Positions 27,095-39,424 of a DNA stretch of 64,000 nucleotides are shown here, in pieces. The stretch covers positions 34,692,796-34,756,795 of the forward strand of contig OV884012.1 in the NCBI GenBank assembly GCA_930367205.1, given 5' to 3'. A program made the position numbers and the translations under genes. Under the pieces are notes generated by a model that had not been told where the DNA came from, did no database searches, and saw nothing but the letters and a program-made list of their open reading frames with translations. Source of the stretch: Acanthosoma haemorrhoidale. Its lineage: Eukaryota > Arthropoda > Insecta > Hemiptera > Acanthosomatidae. How positions within the stretch are numbered: the first letter of the stretch is position 1; each line of letters starts with the position of its first letter.

Positions 27095-30000
27095 TCTTTA
27101 CAGGTATGTTTAAGTTATATTGTTCAATCGTTTGATGCTTATAATTCTAATGCCATTGTGAATCTTTAAAGATTAATAAAATAAGTTATTGAATTATTAA
27201 AACCAACTTACATATATTAAATTTGGCATACCCTCAATAGAATTGACTTATTGAGTACGACTGCTGACTTACATTTCTGTTATGATTAATCTCCTCGATC
27301 GATCAAGCGATATCTTGCATCTTGCAATCTGTGCACGTATTGGTGGACTGCCCACCTCTTCAGATAACTCATTTCTTGTCTTAACGAGCGCTCTTGAACG
27401 ATTGAATAAAAAAAGAACTGTATTTGGGGAGTATAATCTGCGACATTAGCAAAAATGAATTATGAAAAAGCATTAAATGGCCCACAGAACAGAAAATAGA
27501 GGAAGTATAATATGAAATAGAAAGGTTAGTTACAGTGCAAAAACCAAAATAAAATAATGAACAGAAAAATTAGGATCCAATATCATTTAGGTTTATTTCC
27601 ATCTTTAATGGCTGTTGGCGTAACAGGGTGTCGAAGGATGACAACGAAATTTGCGATTTAAATATTATCTTCACTAAATTTAAACGTATTAAGTTTGAAG
27701 GAATGTATTTTATTTTGTAAAAAGTATTTGATTAACTTTATTTTGATTATGAAGCCCCAGATATCAAATACGTACAATGGTTGTAAAAATAGGTGGCAGA
27801 CATCTTCAGTCTCATGCTAATAATTACTGTACATTACGTGACCTGAAACGGGCATGAGGGATTTTGAGAGACTGTTTCTGTCATCATTTCAGGTGACAAA
27901 TTGAAATAAAAAATATAATTAACTTAGACTTAAACCTCGTCCAAGTAACCGGAAGACATCCAATATTAATTTTTAAAAAAATTGTAATCCTGATTAAAAA
28001 TAAATTTATATTTAAATTTACACATATACTATAATATAAAAGTTAATAATATATTTTATTTACTTATGTTGGTGGACTAAGTGACGGTAGCATAGTCTTT
28101 AATACGGTGGGTAGACAACAAATTTGTATACTATTACATCTTCGGTCGTCTGTGGGTCTTATAATGGTCAGAAATTATAAAGTTTTTCTTGAATTCATAC
28201 GTAACAAAGATATATAATTGTTGTATATCTTATTTAATAACAACTTCAAGCCTTACACGAGTGTTGATAATTCACTAATATTTAGAAAAGCGTGCATATC
28301 ACTGCACAGTATATATGAAGTTATATAGTATTATTGAAATTCCGGATCTATTTAAATCTCGGACTTAACATTCTCATTGAAGGAAAAGCCTACAATGCCA
28401 AAACTTGTAATTACCTCTTCAACAATTTAGTAACTAGACACAATCCAGGAATGTTGCATAAACATTTTCATGTAGGATATAGCCCGTCAAGCTACTGTTA
28501 TAACTCGGCTATTCAGGCGACTTCAAACGACCACAGGCCTCTTCAGCTGAGGTCCTCAGTCGAAAATATATTCACGTAGAAGCAAAGCCTAATACTCTCT
28601 TACTACTTATTCGCATGCTTAAGCACCCCCCCCCCACCAACCCTCAGTAATCATTCATAACATTATTTAAAAAGTTAATTAAGGGATGGGCCCCTTAACG
28701 AGCTAACCTTTCTCCGTCCCTTACTTTGTCTGTTTCATCTTCCTTTAATCCACTTTACATTTTTCTTCCTAATCCCTGAAGAACTCAATGGGAAATTATT
28801 ACACTGGTGACAGTTCTCTATAGCCAGCTGAAAAATGTTCTTTTCGTGTTGACCATAATTTTACATTACTAAACTTACTCAAGTAATATCTGACTGTAAG
28901 GAACGTATAAAAAAATAAATAATGGTTCCTAATTTTTACCGGCTAAAATCAATTATGAATTATTTTACTTTTAAAGTACACTAATGAAATATAGGATACA
29001 CGAGAAAAAATATTCAGTTGCGTACTCTGAATTCGTAACATTATACGATTGTTAAGAAAACCAAACATTTTGGTTTGAAAATTACCGAAAATAATTTAAT
29101 TGTTAAACAACCTCACTCAATTAAAATGATTGCACTTCAAACATATTAAATAAATTGTTGTGACAAGTGAACAGGACTATACATAAAGGTTCTCAAAACA
29201 TTACTTTTATTGTATATCTTTGTTTAGATTTCTTGATTCAGCGTAACTAACGTAATAATAATGACTGAACTCGTTTGAAAGTTAAAAAAATCGACTCAGC
29301 AGCAAGCAAACTAAAACATAATTATTCAATATACATTAACCATTCTTATGAAATTATGCTGCTATGTGTCAGATGCTGTATCATAAGTATATCACTCGGG
29401 AATATCTCGGTATAAAAATGAACTCTATCGAATTTAAGCCAAATCATATTTTGAAAATAATATGTTTAAATTAAGATAAACGTTGTTGACAAATGAATTG
29501 CACGTCATTAATTCAGTGGTTTTTTTTTTTAGCAGCCTTCCTCAGGGTAACTTGGTGCCCATGTTATTATATGTCATATCGTCATTTATTTTTGCTCCTA
29601 CCGCTTTGCTGCCAAAAAACACAGGCACTTTTGAAAGTATCATTTGTGTCAGGCAGTGCTAGGTTTCGAACATCGATGAATATTAGAAGGGCAAATAGTG
29701 ATTATATCCTACTCAGTGGATTCGGTTATAGACGAACCCATCTATCAATTAACAAATTAGTTATCGAATTCTCCAAAAACTTTTTCTCGCTTGATTACAT
29801 ATTTACTTTCTCCGTCAATGTTTGCTTTATTAACTCTTCTAGCCTTCAGCTCTTATAAAAAGTTTCGGTGTAACAATAAATATAACAGAGGCCACAGAAG
29901 GTTATGTTGAAGTTCGAGAGTTAACGATGAACTAATTCTTAATTATAAATAATAATAAACATATTTTGACACGGCTGGGAATCGCTCAGCCCTTGTCAGT

Positions 30001-31479
30001 GTTTAGTCTGATTATCTGAATCCCAAGTAAACTTTTGACATCCGATTTTACTGAGGTTTTACCGAGATCAAGTCAATAGACTTGTGATTGACTAGGCTTA
30101 AGGGTTCACATGGATCCCTCAGTCGGCAAAGCAGAGATCAGAAAGTCCCAGAATTTTACTAATGATTACAAAAGTTTCTGGATTTAGAAAAATTAACGAA
30201 AACTTAAAAAGATTGCGCTTTAATCACAACAATGACCCGACTAGTCTCACTTATTCGATAAATAACACATAAATATTCTCTTAAGGGAAGTTCAGATGAG
30301 GTCGGCCAACCCCACTGCCTCAGGATGTTCGTAACTCAATCCGACCACCTCAGCCCTCTAGATATTGCCTGCTGGACTTCCTTTGTCCGATAATTAGCTC
30401 GTCTTTCTTTGTATTCAGTTTCAGAAAGCTAATGGCAGAAATCTCGGTCCCTACCATCTGGTATCGTATGTCACATGGCTTGTGTACTACCTTCAACGAT
30501 ATCGTATACACGATATTGGAATACGGATCATAGATCATATCTGACTTTCAGGGGCACTTTGGCCATACGGGGGTTTCAGTGAAGCTGATGATCCATTTCT
30601 TTCATAATCTATCATGTATCATAGATGCATAAAATATTCTACCATGCCAAAGCTATCAAACCAGGTAGACCTTGAGAATTCGCTCTAGTGACTTCTTACA
30701 TATAAAGTTATAAAGCAAAAGTTTTTTCAAAGGTATAAAGAAACTCCACAACCCGATAAAAACATAAACATACCTCTCGTCAATAGGAGAAAAACATGAA
30801 ATGTTGCCATCAACTGTTATATGTATCTAGCAACAGATATAGTGTTTATTTTTCTTGCTTGAATTTTGGAACTTAATTTTGTATTTTCGGGTTTGTTTTA
30901 TTTTAAATATTATTTCACTAATATGCCATAAGACATTAAACGATTTCATTCCAAGTTTGACTATGGGGAAACATTCAGAATATTGAATGTTAAATACATT
31001 TTGACCGGAGACTTGGGTGTTATAAGTAAGCTTAAAGTTTATTATTATTATTAGCCATCACCTAACCAGAATTTGCAATATATTGTTAAAATTTCAGAAT
31101 GATATAGTCATTTTTATGCCGCTAATGAAGAAGTTACATAGTGCCTGTAGCATTCCAGGTAGGTCGGCATCAGGGATACATACATGTTAACATATCTCTT
31201 TCAAGGCACTGTGAAATAATAATAAAAGTAAAGAAACACTGCTATAAAACTTACATCAAGAAAATGATCGTATATATGTAAGTACCAGTGATCCTAGTGG
31301 TTGACATTATCTGTCTCTTTTAGAGATTATCCTTTTCCAGTAAAACAATTCTGGACAGGCCCGGATGCTCGTAAGGACTAGATTTAGTACATGAACTGTA
31401 TGCACGCGACAGATGTAGGGGTTATAGATTCAGGGGGTTATAGTCTCTATAGTTAGCGGCAACTTCTGCCTAATCCACC
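27095..31479. other. AT-rich non-coding stretch
   Basis: No gene recognised. Open frames at 28334-28579, 29493-29858 and 30350-30538 (minus) lack domain signatures and coding-like composition, so I do not call them. The patch 30290-30600 is GC-richer and may be a decayed element. A C run occurs near 28627. Confidence 0.4.
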
Positions 31480-31870
31480 GTCATATATTTCCAGCTTCAT
31501 CTGTAGCCAGTAAATCAGATTTAGGCGGGGGAGGGTGTCAGTGTAAGCCAGGGCGATATTTTCCCTCCTCTTTTTGTGAGTGGCTCTCCCGCCGGAAAGG
31601 ATTCCGCTGGGCTTATACAGCCCGATATGTGCGGCACACTAATTTGTGGGCACTAATTGTGGCGCGCTTGTTAATTGCCAGGCAGGGTTTATAGCACGCT
31701 TAAGTAATGAGAAAACATTACGGTCTCGTTAAGTAGAAGCAGTGGGGATGTCTTCGGGGCAGTGGGAGGCAACACGCCACGGCCCAGTTTACGATAATTA
31801 TCCTTAACAACCTCACCTGGTGCCGCTCGTTTATCCGGAGTGTATGCTTCATTATACTACCTTAGCACAA
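31480..31870. promoter_or_regulatory. Candidate cis-regulatory island
   Basis: This GC-rich island within AT-rich DNA has several homeodomain-type cores: CACTAATTTGTG, CACTAATTGTGG, GTTAATTGCC, CTTAAGTAATG and CGATAATTATCC. The two CACTAATT cores are 17 bp apart. No frame or transposon signature is seen. Regulation of the homeobox gene 7 kb downstream is plausible but untested. Confidence 0.25.
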
Positions 31871-33229
31871 GTGTCATTCTACAATTAAATTTTTTATTTA
31901 TTTACTCTATTTGTTATCTTAGGCCAATGGTCCATACAAAGGAGTCTGGCTGACTTAAGTCCATTATAGTGGTAAATCACTCTATACATGTTACATACTA
32001 AGTGGTTACCTCAAAAACAAAAAACAGATCCTATTCTCTATAAATAAAATAACTCAGACATATCAACGGTATAATAAGTGAATGCGGTGTGTAAATACGA
32101 AATTACATCAAATAATTAGGTATAACTATAGACAAATAACACTACAATAATAATAAATAATATTACATAAATAGTCTAATTATCTCGAAACCACTGACTC
32201 GAAAATGTTTGCCAACATATTTTTTTTGCGTAGTGCAATTATTTAATGAAATATAATAAGTTTTATACTTTTAAAATCGCAATTAAATAATAAATAAGTT
32301 GTTTTATTTCTATTTCACAATAGGGTATAGTAGATGATAGATCCAACTTTATTTTTTCACTTATGGACTAAATTTTATTGCTCCCAATACATGTAGGTAT
32401 AATTCAGGACTTACAAATTGTAAAAATAGTTTCCTAATGCAGTTTGAATCCTTGGTATTTTTTGGCAAAAATCTTGGTCACTCAAAAACGATTTTTCTGG
32501 AAATAGCTAAATTATCACTATAAAAAAAAAAGGACATTATTTTAGTAAGTGTTTTTTATTGTTTTAATTTTAATTTTATTTTAATGTGACCGCCTGTTAT
32601 GTGTATCAACCCTGAGTTAAAAATCATAACATCAGATCTTAAACAGCTACTGAACTGTGACTGGAGAAAGCTTAAAAGTCAGAGAGGTACGGATAAATTC
32701 AGAGCATAAGTCATAATCAGAGTAAATTAATTAAATATTTTGGGTCGGGTCGGTTGTAAAGCACATTTTTAAATGTGCCTTTAAAATTTCGGACCAATCG
32801 AATAATTTGTGCCACTCTCACCCTTTGTATAGTTATTTATAGTTAGAAACCGAAAATTTTTCGAAATAAATAATTTTCTGGGTTTTTATGTCCGTTTGTC
32901 CGTAAAACCCTGAGGTCATCAACGCTATTCTTTGTCTCTGTAAACTCATTTGAGGACCCCACCGATGGGAGCCCGAGATAGTATCATACTTAGAAGGACA
33001 AAAGCAGAACCCTAGCTCCTCTGAATCGGCCAGGGCCCAGAAGTCCCCCTATCACACATGTCAAGCGTGGTGAACGAATAGTGAATACAAGAGCTACCAG
33101 GTATTAAGTAAGGAAGGGGATTCTGAATAATAATTAGGTAATTAATTTATGAAATATGCGCTCATAAGTATTAAATTACTCGTAATCAGCGGTGACTTTA
33201 ACACGAACTCCTGTAAAATCTTTCCGCAT
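31871..33229. other. AT-rich non-coding stretch
   Basis: I see no gene, repeat end or RNA signature. The sequence is mostly A/T-rich with scattered homopolymers. A slightly GC-richer patch lies at 32930-33080. Confidence 0.4.
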
Positions 33230-33490
33230 TAGGCTATCCAGTTGAAATATATCTGTTAAGAAGCGAGAGCCGGGAGAGCTGGTTAGTATTCACTGAACAG
33301 GCCGCAGACTTACAGCTATCGCTGACACCCCTTCGCCTGGCTCTCTCTATCTGGGAGGCAGCGACGCTGTAGGATCGTCTCAATGTCTTTATTACCGCGG
33401 ATTTATGGCCGAGTTGTCAGCAACAGTTGCAATATAAATAGCAGGAGCAACTCCTGCGACGTAAATCACTAGGCCCGTTACTAATGTCGT
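33230..33490. promoter_or_regulatory. Candidate cis-regulatory island
   Basis: This GC-rich patch holds TTTATTACCGC and TTTATGGCC, which resemble posterior-Hox type TTTAT sites, plus ATATAAATAG. A perfect short palindrome GCAGGAG-CAA-CTCCTGC lies at about 33441-33457. Evidence is compositional only. Confidence 0.2.
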
Positions 33491-33989
33491 TTTACATGCA
33501 GCTCTTTCGAGGAATCCCGCTGCATTTATTTATCCTCTCCTGGATCGGGCGCTTCAAATTTAACCTTTGCGGATGGTGGGGTATAGAGATTCTCATATTT
33601 TACAGTATTTATTTGAAGAAAATTACAATCTACCCTAAAAGGGGAATGGATAATTGTGATAAATGGTCTCATTCATGATAATATTTATAACATTGCAGCC
33701 ATTCCGTCCACTATTTACAATATTTATTCATACAATTTAGACATAGTCCAGGGATTGCCCTGATTCAGGCATTCCCTGATTTCCTGATGATTCTGATTTC
33801 TTATTGCAGAATATTCCCAGCTACGAAGGGTACGGAGGATACGGATCTGAAAGATTCCCCACAACTACAATCGTACACCGTTGCGTAGTCAGGATTAAGT
33901 GCTGACCCTCAGGAAATTAGGGAAGAAACTGACAATTCTCAGAACTCCCTATGATTCAATATTAGCAGCAGACCCCGGGGCCAGTTCCT

Positions 33990-34330
33990 CTTCAATCTCC
34001 AGTTATATAATGCTAAGAATATTGTAATCCTAATATTATATATAAGGGTAAAAGCCCCTTCTAGTGTATACCTGCCTCAGGACTTCATGGAAGTCACTGG
34101 TGTTTCTTGTTATTTTTTAAGTAAGCGACCGCATCCCAATTCCTGAAACAACTCTTCTCATATTCACACATGTCTTAGCTTTAGTTCCAGTCCACAGTTG
34201 TTTTCCAGACACTCCGAACACCCGACCTAGTAGTATGTAGTATCATACCTCTTAATATTTGTATATACCGGTGTTTTGCTTGTACTTCATAATAAAACTT
34301 TTCTTTCCTTCAACTTTCGTAGATATATAA
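33990..34330 (+). mobile_element. LTR fragment with TATA box and poly(A) signal
   Basis: In the plus orientation this fragment has TATATAAGG at 34038-34046 and AATAAA at 34291-34296, as expected for U3 and R of an LTR. The interval 34216-34310 is repeated in inverted form at 34590-34685, with shared TATGTAGTA, GTATATACC and TTTTGCTTGTACTTCATAATAAA. The 5' border is uncertain. Confidence 0.55.
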
Positions 34331-34530
34331 CGAATTTCTTTAGGGTATTACCTGGTGAAAATCTATTGAAATAGATCAGTACCCAATAACGGTGAAGTCC
34401 TGTCCTGTGGGGTATCTTTCCAGGGGTATTTACATCGGCCTTCTCACGCTATTGGAGTAGTCTCACTGTCCGTTACCAAATGAGTTGGACTAAGTGGTGG
34501 ACTACCGTGAAGTTACTGAGTATACTGCCA

Positions 34531-34690
34531 GGTGCCTGTTCGGGGCGCCAGTTAAATAATCTTTGTAGAGGAGAGTATTTTAAAATAAAAGAAAGAAAAG
34601 CTTTATTATGAAGTACAAGCAAAACACTGGTATATACAGGTATTATAGAGTTATGATTACTACATACTGGGTCGGAGGGGTGTTTAGGGA
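34531..34690 (-). mobile_element. LTR 3' end plus tRNA-Lys-like primer-binding site (minus strand)
   Basis: Read on the minus strand, an LTR tail with AATAAA (34602-34607) ends at 34551 in ATTATTTAAC. It is directly followed by TGGCGCCCCGAACAGGCACC (34531-34550). That closely resembles the lysine-tRNA primer-binding sites of many retroelements, with one extra C. The homologous LTR segment lies inverted at 33990-34330, so two LTR pieces now face each other about 280 bp apart. No gag or pol is present. The primer-site assignment follows established PBS patterns, and the rearrangement history is inferred. Confidence 0.6.
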
Positions 34691-34699
34691 CACTTTTCT

Positions 34700-36640
34700 C
34701 TCAGACACGAAGATTATTTAACTTTCGATGAGGAGGATTGTAGTTGTAGATAATGCTTCAACATTAACTAATAGAGGATTTGGGTGGTTGGATTATTTTT
34801 AAAGGAATTTCGAAGAAACGTAATCTTGCTTAGGAATGTAAAGGTCATTCATTATTTGTGAAATAAAAAGGTGCCGTAGTGAAATAAAACTTCATGAACC
34901 TGATGAGATGAGATTTAGAGGGTACAACCCTTTGCACCTGCGTTGACTGAAAATAGATACCTAGGCTAATGACTGGTTGTTCTGTTAAATGGAGTGGGCA
35001 CATAAGGGTATTCTATATTTATACCTGCGGGTGTTTCACAGTGGGTTGTGTCAATTCTTTTTTTGTCTCGTCAGAGTTATTAATGGTGGATTCGAGTAGA
35101 TTATTGAAAAACAGAAACTTACGCACCAAAGGCTATTTCAGTTTAAGTTCAAATAAACAGGATTAAATTTGCAAATAATCCTTCCATTTTACATCGCTGA
35201 TAAAAAATAATAAATACTTTATACGTTTTTTATTGACATTTGTATATATACTAATTCAACAACTTTGCATTGTATGATTAGCTTCCTTCCTTATTAAAAT
35301 CGCAGTTTGCGGATTCCTTTTAGTCAGTGCTAGTTTTAATTTATGTTTTCATTTGGGTGAAAATCAATGAGACATCACCGGCCTATTTATATCATTTCTT
35401 GTCGAGAGACTGAAAATATTTAAGTGAAGAAACGCCAGCACCACATTTGGATACTAGGAAATGCTTAAAATATTGGCACAATCCATGCAATTCGTCCTCG
35501 TTGGTTAATTATACAAAAATTAGTTGACTATCAAACCTAGCGACAATCATACGATTTTGATCATAAATAGCTGTAAATAATTACAGTTGGGCTCACCACA
35601 ATATGTCAGAAATATTACTTTATTTATTGACTTATGAATCCCACATGTGCATACCTGTTGTGTACCTACATCAAGACTCGCAATCCTTCCATAAATTATA
35701 CGAAGTTCAGTTTTTTTTTTGTGGCAGCTCAGTTATTTTTTATTTGTTCGGTTTTTTAATGAAAGCTAATAATAACAGTTCCACAAATGATTTCCATTAC
35801 TGGCCAATAGCAGAACCCCCAGGAGAGCTGACTGGCAGCTGGAGATATTAACCCGCGGATAATCCACGAAGCCAGAGAGACTGGAGATAATACAGACGGT
35901 TGCCTAGTGACAGAGATAACTGGATGTGGTGGGTAGACTGTTTTTATTGTTCAGTGGCGGAGGTGGCCCGGGGCGAGGCACCCTCATACCCAGGCCTATA
36001 TTAAACTGTCTCAAGCGGCAACGCTTTTTGTCATGCCCTCCTATATACACACTCCCTCTCTTTTAAATGTTACCTACTATTTTTTTGTCCATGGGATTAC
36101 TCAGCATTTTTTTTTATTATATTCTCCTGTTGTTTTTTCACTAAATGTGTATGAAACTGCTCATAAAAAAAGGACTAGATGATACCGAAAAATACAACTT
36201 AAATCATGTATAATTTCATTATTTATAAAAAAAAATTAATATTTAACAATTATTCAATATTCTACATAAACAATAAGAGCCATGAACATTCCCGAATGGC
36301 TGAAAGGCAATCAAATCAGTATACCAACATACGATTGGAAGTATTCAAGTAAATGGAAAACGATCAAATCACTTCCCCGTGGACATTGGAATAAATCAGG
36401 AAGACGGCTTCAGCCCTATTTTATTTGTAACGTGATGAGAATCTGAAAATATATTAAAGAAGAACTACCAAAGCCACACTAGGACCATGTAACATGCGAA
36501 CCTATGGAGCTAGTCGATTTCCCTGACATCCAGCAAGCGATAATTGAATGGCGAGCCGATCATGCTAGAAAAAAATTATTATTAACACAAGTTAAAACAA
36601 AATCATTCCAGCTGCAAAAGAACGAAGGCTAGTCCACATA
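34700..36640. other. Non-coding stretch with one candidate regulatory patch
   Basis: The stretch is mostly AT-rich with no domain-bearing frame. The patch 35790-36010 is GC-richer and contains GGATAATCC, GAGATAATAC and GAGATAACTGG (GATA/K50-homeodomain-like words) and CAGCTGG. It is a weak enhancer candidate. Confidence 0.3.
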
Positions 36641-36649
36641 TTTTGTAGA

Positions 36650-37545
36650 GAAGAAGAAATAGAGGTGGTCGGGACCGTCCACCGGGGGAGGTTTCATTGA
36701 CCTTACCAACCCAGTGGGCGTTAAGAAAGGGATGAACCTGTGTTATTTGGCCTTTGCTGACGGCCTAGTCGATGGTTAGCTTATTTGTGTTTCTTTGTTT
36801 TGATCTGACTCCAAATGATCGTAGGTGGGCCCCGACAGGGCACGATGTTTAGGAACAGAGGTACTGACTAGGGATATGAAGTTTACTTGGTCTTGGAATG
36901 GCCAAGAGTTTACACTCGGTATCTCAATGTAATAGTCTGGATCCCAACGGCGAATGTGAAGTGGAAAGAGGAACATTTTTGACGTTTGTAGGGTCCAAGA
37001 AGCGGTAGTCTGCATGGAAGGGATCCCATCTAAGGAGTTAGCTAGACCAACGGGCAGGAGACAGTAGTCTTCACTGGGAAAGTTGAGAAGGCCTAGTGGG
37101 TGAGGAAATAGAGAGGTGCAAAGGTATGTAAATAAAAAAGTCATGGTTCGAGTAGAGCAGCTAGTGGCAGTGCACAGAGAGAGAGCTGTGGCGAAGTTAG
37201 TACAACAAAGGTTAAGGAATATGGCTTGACGTGATAATAGGCAATAATGGAAGATTGATGAGGGATTGCCCAACAGGGTATTCTGTCAAATGCGTAGCTC
37301 CATAGTAGGGCTGAAGGATTAGTTAGAAGCTCTGCACCATCAAGGGAGTTTACTCGTCTATTCCTCTTTACGGTGCAGGAAGCTCCTCCTAAAGGTGCCT
37401 CTGGAATGCCATTGGAGCCTTGTTTCGGCAGGAGAGATTAAATAGTTCGGTCGTGTTGTGTGACAGTTGAACAATTCCGGCCGTGAAGGTCCTCGTTGAA
37501 TAAAAACAACAATGTGACGGTACGTCGTGGTGTCCGCAGAATGGT
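36650..37545 (-). mobile_element. Diverged LTR-like repeat (family copy B)
   Basis: The reverse complement aligns with copies A and D. Shared blocks include GCTGCTCTACT(C/G)AAACCATG-like sequence near 37150, CGTTGGGATCC near 36945, GATACCGAGTGT near 36920, CATTCCAAGACCA near 36890 and GTCGGGGC near 36830. A box like that of copy D (CTATTTAA) lies near 37440. The open minus-strand frame 36776-37273 (165 codons) falls inside this repeat and is not conserved in the sister copies, so I do not call it a gene. Confidence 0.6.
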
Positions 37546-38360
37546 CCCTGGCCAAGAGACAAAGGTCACGAAGGGACCATGAAAGTTTTATTTACAAGTT
37601 GGGACATGGTAGTGGAAACAGTATAACGCAGATGAGGCTCTTCACCGGTAATTGCGAAACATGAAGATCCTGTGTTATAACAAAACCCAACGATGAAAGG
37701 CAAAATGAGGATGTTAAAGAAGAAAAGACATGCATAAATAGCTTTCAGCACGCCCGCAAGAACAATAACTGATATGTATAACTTGACTAAGTAGCCATTG
37801 TTAATAGTTAACACCGCGAATCGTTCATTGTGCAGCATAAGGGGTACCTGAAAACACCACTCTCCTCCTTATAGCATGTCCTAGACTCATGGAATGTGGT
37901 CAAGCATGTTTTGGGAAAGATACTGAATATAAAAAAACAAAAAAATTATTTTTAAATCGTTTAAAGAATTATATATTAAGTTAAACTGTACTATTGATAG
38001 ATTTCATACATTATTATCCAATAATTTTATAACCGAAAGCAATGTTTGTTTTAAAGGGGGGGGGTGTGCATAGCTACCTTTCGAGATCCCGGTGATAAAC
38101 CTACTTAACCTGACAACTTGCTCTTGATTTCCCTACTTATTATATTATGTGGGAACCATGCCCCTGTCTTGATTCGACATTGTCCTTGCAGTGTCCATAC
38201 AAGAGTTTTGTCGATTCAAAAGAAATTTATCAGCTTGATTGGTCCTCTAGGTGTAAGGGCACTAATAATATACACAAAATATCCATGATATATATCTCAT
38301 TTGTAACTAAGCCAAATACTTCATTTTTCCAATATTTTTATTTTGTCCTGTTGCTTTTAG
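37546..38360 (+). other. Intron sequence immediately 5' of the homeobox exon
   Basis: This ends in a good acceptor: a T-rich tract followed by TTGCTTTTAG at 38351-38360. A minus-strand frame at 37566-37838 has hydrophobic stretches but no family signature and probably belongs to the decayed repeat next door. A G run occurs at about 38057. I did not find the upstream coding exon of the homeobox gene. Confidence 0.5.
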
Positions 38361-38563
38361 AACCTACCAAGAAGAGGTCGAGGAAGGAATCCCCTTCGTC
38401 AGACGCTTCCTCGGAAGAAGGTGAACGGAAGCGGAAGAAGGCGAGGACGACATTCACTGGTCGGCAGATTTTCGAGCTTGAGAGACAGTTCGAGGTGAAG
38501 AAGTACTTAAGTTCCACGGAACGGGCTGAGATGGCCAAGCTACTGTCCGTAACCGAAACCCAG
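38361..38563 (+). CDS. NK7.1: Internal exon of an NK-like homeobox gene, probably NK7.1 (partial)
   Basis: This exon encodes the N-terminal two thirds of a homeodomain transcription factor, expected to act in the nucleus. The preceding codon is split (phase 1 at the acceptor). The exon then reads a basic, serine/acidic stretch ([21 protein letters not shown]), likely nuclear localisation. Homeodomain residues 1-44 follow at 38432-38563 with F8, L16, F20 and Y25 in place. The [11 protein letters not shown] and [17 protein letters not shown] segments fit NK7.1 better than other NK-like classes (my recollection of the family). The exon ends in phase 0 after Q44 at a perfect CAG|GTAAGT, the recurrent 44/45 homeobox intron position. 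The recognition helix must be on another exon, not seen in this window. The homeobox class is near certain; the orthology is likely. Confidence 0.88.
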
Positions 38564-39424
38564 GTAAGTCTACTTCAAATAGATCAATTGATTTATTGAA
38601 TTTATTCACGATTTATACGTATTATGTGATAGACGGCTTGGTGGTGAAATGTTATGATGTAAGATGACATTTTCTTGAACAAAAACAAACTTCTCAGCGT
38701 CATATGTCGTCATTAGTATTATGCCCTAGATTTATTAACTCTAGTTGTTTGGTGACGGTGACACAGGGACAACTTGCAAGTCTGTGTTCTCATGGGCCAT
38801 TCAGTGAATCCAAAGAGTAGCTGACAAGAAGCTGGACTTAATGAGAATCCAGCGTTTCTGCGACAGTCCTTCCTTCTTATACAAACAACATCGCCTCAAT
38901 TACGTTAGAATCCATCATAACGGCCTAAGATCTGATACTGGTCGACAGTCTAATTAAATCTGTGTTTTGTAGATGCATGATCAGCCCATCGATCAAGTTG
39001 GCCGACACCTACTGCCTCACTCTTCCCAACTTGACTATTAATCAAGACAGGGGCTTTAAATCCTCCCTTCGATAATTACTGTCCCGATTAACGAGGCAAT
39101 CAAACATGAATTATTTATTGCGGCCTCGTCATTAATTATAACTGCCGTACATTTTTTCAAATAACTATTACCTCGATGTGTTTATTAGCATGTTGGCATG
39201 ATATTCTATGTATTTATCATTAAATAGTAACACTTCACATAGTGTCCATAGGTGATGATGACATGATGTGACTCGATATGTGTTTAGGGATGCATGAGGA
39301 AGGTCAAAGCTCAAGTAACCGTTGTTGTAACCAGTTTTAAAAAAAATTACTTTCAATAGAGCGCAATCTGCATCATGATTTATGCGTAAATTCCGATAAA
39401 TTTTTATAATTATCTTTTATAGCT
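38564..39424 (+). other. Start of the long intron that splits the homeobox
   Basis: It begins with the donor GTAAGT at 38564. No codons for the expected VKIWFQNRR helix appear here or further right in the window, so this intron should exceed 25.4 kb if the locus is contiguous. The interval 38840-39150 is listed separately as a candidate enhancer. Confidence 0.6.
38840..39150. promoter_or_regulatory. Candidate intronic enhancer with clustered homeodomain sites
   Basis: This complex-sequence island starts about 280 bp past the homeobox exon. It is dense in TAAT-type words: TCTAATTAAATC, CTATTAATCAAG, CGATAATTACTG, CGATTAACGAGG and CATTAATTATAACTG. It also has GGCAATCAAAC and TCAATTACGTTAG. The position inside the homeobox intron and the site density suggest auto- or cross-regulation. 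Purely compositional evidence. Confidence 0.35.

Noticed and set aside
29493..29858. 121-codon plus-strand frame
   Set aside because: No domain, no splice borders, and hydrophobic/aromatic content typical of T-rich DNA.
36776..37273. 165-codon minus-strand frame
   Set aside because: Nucleotide homology shows it is part of LTR copy B; the frame is broken in sister copies.
37566..37838. Possible small membrane protein on the minus strand
   Set aside because: It is next to decayed repeat DNA and has no homologue I recognise, no promoter signal and no splice support.
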